Shown in pieces: positions 6,530 to 9,005 of a DNA stretch of 9,005 nucleotides. The stretch covers positions 1-9,005 of the forward strand of contig CAZSPL010000175.1 of the NCBI GenBank assembly GCA_964608735.1, in the 5' to 3' direction. The first letter of the stretch is position 1; each line of letters opens with the position of its first letter. The stretch is from CAZSPL01 sp964608735 (GTDB lineage: Bacteria; JAJVIF01; JAPKYR01; CAZSPL01). The notes below the pieces were generated by a model. That model did no database searches. It had not been told where the DNA came from and saw nothing but the letters and a program-made list of their open reading frames with translations. The translations under genes were made by a program, and so were the position numbers.

Positions 6530-7822
6530 ATGCTGCAAAGGTTTGGTAACAGCCTTGTGCTATTAGTGATAATAGCAATATCCGGATGCTCGGCTGCATC
6601 AGATATTTCCGCTCCCTCGAACGGCCAGTTTCAACAGCGAATTGTGTCTACTGACTGGACCTGGGGACAGTGGATGTTTTACGTCAACGAGTCTCACACA
6701 TCCATTGAAGCAGTCCCGGTCAGAACAGCAGCCAAGAATCTCAATGTGACGAAATTCGTCGAAGTCTCCCCCTGCTCTAACTGTCTTCAGATCAGCAAGC
6801 CTTTCCCACAGCCGGATGGCACTGTGAAAGTTAAGGTCTGGCTCAGGCATCCGTTTCCGGATAATCCGGAATTCACCGGCTTCGATGTGCGGGGAGTGGT
6901 GATATTTCCCGCGACCCGTCACTGGTATGCCGAGAAATTGGATGTTCTGTATCATCAAATACTGCCCTGGGACGATTATAACCACGAACCACCCAAACTT
7001 TTCTTCAGTTGGCCGGATGACGGAGGCGGCGCTCTGCTGAATGTCGAGGGCTACTCATATTATTTCTGGCCTAGCTACGAGTTGTATGTCAAACCCGATT
7101 ACGAACCCGAACCTCCCGAGGACTACGATGTTCCGATCTACAAGTACCAGCAGGGCAAGCATGCGACACCAGATTTCCCCGACAGCACGATCAACCCGTA
7201 CCTGCAATTCAATGATGGGGGTGAGCGAAGAATATTCAAAACCAGTGATTGCATTATGCGCGAATACTATCTCAGGCTCCCACCCGGTGAATTCTCATTC
7301 GGCTATATTGTCCAGGCATCATGGGCAAAGCCGCTGAACCAGCCCGTTACTGATCCCGCGACGGATTTTCCGTCCTATGCCAATGCTGAAGATATGTTTA
7401 TTGTCGAATTCGACCAATTCAAACCAATGGACCCCTTTAAACTTGGAGGTTATTTAGATAAGATGTTCGCCCGGACTACTTTTAAAGTCAATACACCGGA
7501 TCAGGACTATTGGGGCGGTGAACCATATCTGTATTCGCCTGAAATAAGGTACTGGCAGAATGCGCCTAAGAAATGGGAACACGTTGCGAGATCCGGCGGT
7601 TATACTGTTTTGGAACCGGGGGTACATAGAAAGGATATGTATTGCGACCTGGGGGATAACTGGGAACATGATCCGTTTATCGATGGAACATATCCCGCGG
7701 TTTTGGCCATTACTTCAGTCTGGTTCGACTGTCAACCTGATATGAGGTTCAAGAGCCTGGTTTCCAGCCCCCCGACCTTTCACCTGGTCGAGGTGGAACT
7801 CGTTTCAACCGGGCCGGATTAG
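6530..7822 (+). CDS. Lipoprotein of unknown function with HPFP/GFDVRG motif, 430 aa
   Basis: A clear lipoprotein signal peptide has the hydrophobic core LVLLVIIAI and lipobox ISGC, Cys20 being lipidated. The mature protein is rich in aromatic residues and proline. Early landmarks are DWTWGQWMFYV (42-52), VPVRTAAKNLNVTKF (62-76) and a CSNC pair (82-85). The segment HPFPDNPEFTGFDVRGVV (107-124) looks like the conserved core of a secreted-protein family I associate with uncultured bacteria, but I cannot name a domain. A proline/acid linker, PDYEPEPPEDYD, follows at 189-200. The C-terminal half looks beta-rich, ending in LVEVELVSTGPD, which suggests a carbohydrate-binding or immunoglobulin-like fold by inference only. 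It is co-transcribed with the propeller gene, and both products are likely surface-attached and may work together. It is in the same reading frame as the propeller gene and also ends in TAG. Confidence 0.85.
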   Translation: MLQRFGNSLVLLVIIAISGCSAASDISAPSNGQFQQRIVSTDWTWGQWMFYVNESHTSIEAVPVRTAAKNLNVTKFVEVSPCSNCLQISKPFPQPDGTVKVKVWLRHPFPDNPEFTGFDVRGVVIFPATRHWYAEKLDVLYHQILPWDDYNHEPPKLFFSWPDDGGGALLNVEGYSYYFWPSYELYVKPDYEPEPPEDYDVPIYKYQQGKHATPDFPDSTINPYLQFNDGGERRIFKTSDCIMREYYLRLPPGEFSFGYIVQASWAKPLNQPVTDPATDFPSYANAEDMFIVEFDQFKPMDPFKLGGYLDKMFARTTFKVNTPDQDYWGGEPYLYSPEIRYWQNAPKKWEHVARSGGYTVLEPGVHRKDMYCDLGDNWEHDPFIDGTYPAVLAITSVWFDCQPDMRFKSLVSSPPTFHLVEVELVSTGPD

Positions 7823-7848
7823 GACTGATCAATTCTATTTGCTTTCCC

Positions 7849-7872
7849 CCCGGCGGACCCCGCCGGGTTTTT
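7849..7872 (+). terminator. Intrinsic terminator of the lipoprotein operon
   Basis: CCCGGCG (7849-7855) pairs with CGCCGGG (7861-7867) around a GACCC loop, followed directly by five T. It begins 26 bases after the stop of the second lipoprotein gene. On the minus strand no T-run follows, so it serves only rightward transcription. Confidence 0.92.
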
Positions 7873-7910
7873 CTTACCCACCAGCCGAGGGGACACTATC
7901 CAAACGCCCG

Positions 7911-8972
7911 CTATTCCACCCTCTCATAAACAATAAAATCCTCATACGTATACAAATGCCTGTACATCCGCTTGAATTCGGGATTGTGATAGATATGCTG
8001 TATATAGTGAAACTCCCGCCAGCTTGGAATCAACTCCTCCCCGCCCGGTGCGATGGTCCCCTTGAATAGAAAATACTTAGGCTTCCTGCCGAGGATATAT
8101 TCCGCCGCTTCCTCCGAATCCGATTTGTCGAAAAATGTCGTACCGGGCATGCGCGCGATGGTCTTGTCCATCAGCCCGAAGCAATCCACTATCGGATGCC
8201 CTGAAATATATGGTATCGCCCCGGCCTCCCCTATCGCGAGGTATTCTTCGGTGTCGGTATTGTCCCTCAACCATTCCCCCATCACCTTGTATTTCTCTAT
8301 CATCACCGGGGGCGGCCAACGGGTGAATCCAGACTCGAACTCGAACACCTTCGGCCCGAGGAAACTGAATTCCGCCGGTATCCCCAAACGCCACCCCGTG
8401 CCGTCGAGATTTATAAGCACGATGATTATGAGAATAAATATCACCGGCCTCGAACGCCGCATCTTCGAGCCGTCGAGCTTCGGCTGCAAAAGGACGGCGA
8501 TGAATACGACGACAAGAAAAATCAGCCCGATGATGAACTGCCACCATTCGATGTATGCCCGCTTCCCCTCGAGGGGATGCAGCGTCAGCATCAGCTTCAG
8601 CATCACCGGCGGCGCGAACAGAAGCAGCGCTATCACGAGAAGCCGCATTTTCTGAAACACGGGGCGGCCTTCATTCGCGGGATGAAATTTCTTCTCCATC
8701 GAAAACAGGGAGATTATGCCCATCGATGCTCCCACCGCCATGAGCGGAAGTATATGCATGAAAAACCTGTAGCCGCCCATCCAGTCCTTGCCCGATGAAA
8801 TGATGAACAGCAGGTAAATCAGCACCTCGATGAAAATAAGCCTGAATCCGAATGTATTCCTCACCCGCGGCATGCACAGCGGAAGAAATATCGCGAGCAC
8901 GGGGATGACATTGCCGATAAACGCATACGAACGCTGCGGCGTGAGGTTATACAGCCCGTTGATTAACTGCTC
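7911..8972 (-). pseudogene. C-terminal part of a GT-C/family 39-like membrane glycosyltransferase, N-terminus missing
   Basis: The frame is open from 8972 down to the stop at 7911 (353 codons). Numbered from the GTG at 8900, hydrophobic segments lie at about 1-10, 20-36, 46-67, 85-104, 118-138 and 152-165, followed by a soluble domain (166-329). The segment SSGKDWMGGYRFFMHILPLM (35-54) resembles the G-D-x-M-x-x-x-R-F-x-x-P-x-L-P motif of bacterial GT39-like proteins that transfer sugars from lipid-linked donors. The extracytoplasmic part has WLRDNTDTEEYLAIGEAGAI (210-229) and DCFGLMDKTIAR (239-250), typical of the same group. The N-terminal helices and the acidic catalytic loop are absent. 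Upstream the frame meets TAA at 8973-8975 and again at 8994-8996, in AT-rich sequence. GTG 8900 has no ribosome site. I read it as a truncated gene or an artefact of a sequence end, not a complete short gene. Confidence 0.7.
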
Positions 8973-9005
8973 TTAGATAAGTAAGATGTAAAATTATTTT
9001 AATAT
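8973..9005. other. AT-rich window edge abutting the truncated glycosyltransferase
   Basis: These 33 bases are almost entirely A and T and carry two in-frame stops relative to the glycosyltransferase frame, which reads well up to 8972. The change in composition is abrupt. It could be a real junction (insertion, deletion or mobile-element end) or low-quality sequence at a contig end. No terminal repeat can be identified in so short a piece. Confidence 0.5.

Noticed and set aside
4535..7822. Genome-wide amber recoding or pyrrolysine code
   Set aside because: TAG ends the DUF2085 gene, the propeller gene and the second lipoprotein at natural positions, so TAG acts as an ordinary stop here. No pyrrolysine genes are in the window.
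8898..8900. GTG as the true start of a complete 329-residue protein
   Set aside because: No ribosome site precedes it, and the frame stays open with membrane-protein-like sequence for 24 more codons upstream, pointing to a truncated longer protein.

Overview
The window is about 9 kb of bacterial chromosome, moderately GC-rich. It suggests a flagellated bacterium with a Gram-negative type envelope: it carries the start of flhA and two lipoprotein genes with lipoboxes whose position after the cysteine is not aspartate. No gene here fixes the phylum. The two lipoproteins look unlike those of well-studied model bacteria, so an uncultured or candidate lineage is plausible, but that is inference.

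Layout from left to right. (1) Positions 1-1036, minus: N-terminal 345 residues of FlhA, cut by the window edge. Its upstream region has two tandem hairpins. (2) 1291-1914, plus: unknown four-helix membrane protein, divergent from flhA. (3) 1957-2886, minus: a complete extended SDR nucleotide-sugar epimerase of GalE type. (4) 3005-3259, minus: an 84-residue charged protein of unknown function with a very good ribosome binding site and its own intrinsic terminator. (5) 3421-4537, plus: an extended -10 promoter drives two coupled membrane-protein genes, a four-helix protein and a DUF2085 protein, overlapping by one base. (6) 4538-4891: a gene-free stretch with inverted repeats. (7) 4892-7872, plus: a two-gene lipoprotein unit ending in an intrinsic terminator. 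The first gene encodes a probable seven-bladed beta-propeller and is interrupted by an in-frame TAG at 5840-5842. The second encodes a 430-residue lipoprotein of unknown function. (8) 7911-8972, minus: the C-terminal part of a membrane glycosyltransferase-like protein, lacking its N-terminus and followed at the window edge by AT-rich sequence with in-frame stops.

The genes do not form one obvious pathway. Envelope functions dominate: flagellar export, nucleotide-sugar interconversion, a GT-C-like membrane protein, small membrane proteins and surface lipoproteins. The most notable point is the interrupted propeller gene. Reading frame, sequence character and repeat rhythm all continue across a single amber codon, so it is a recent nonsense mutation, a read-through case or a sequence error. 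I found no CRISPR array, tRNA, rRNA, transposase or recognisable new defence system.
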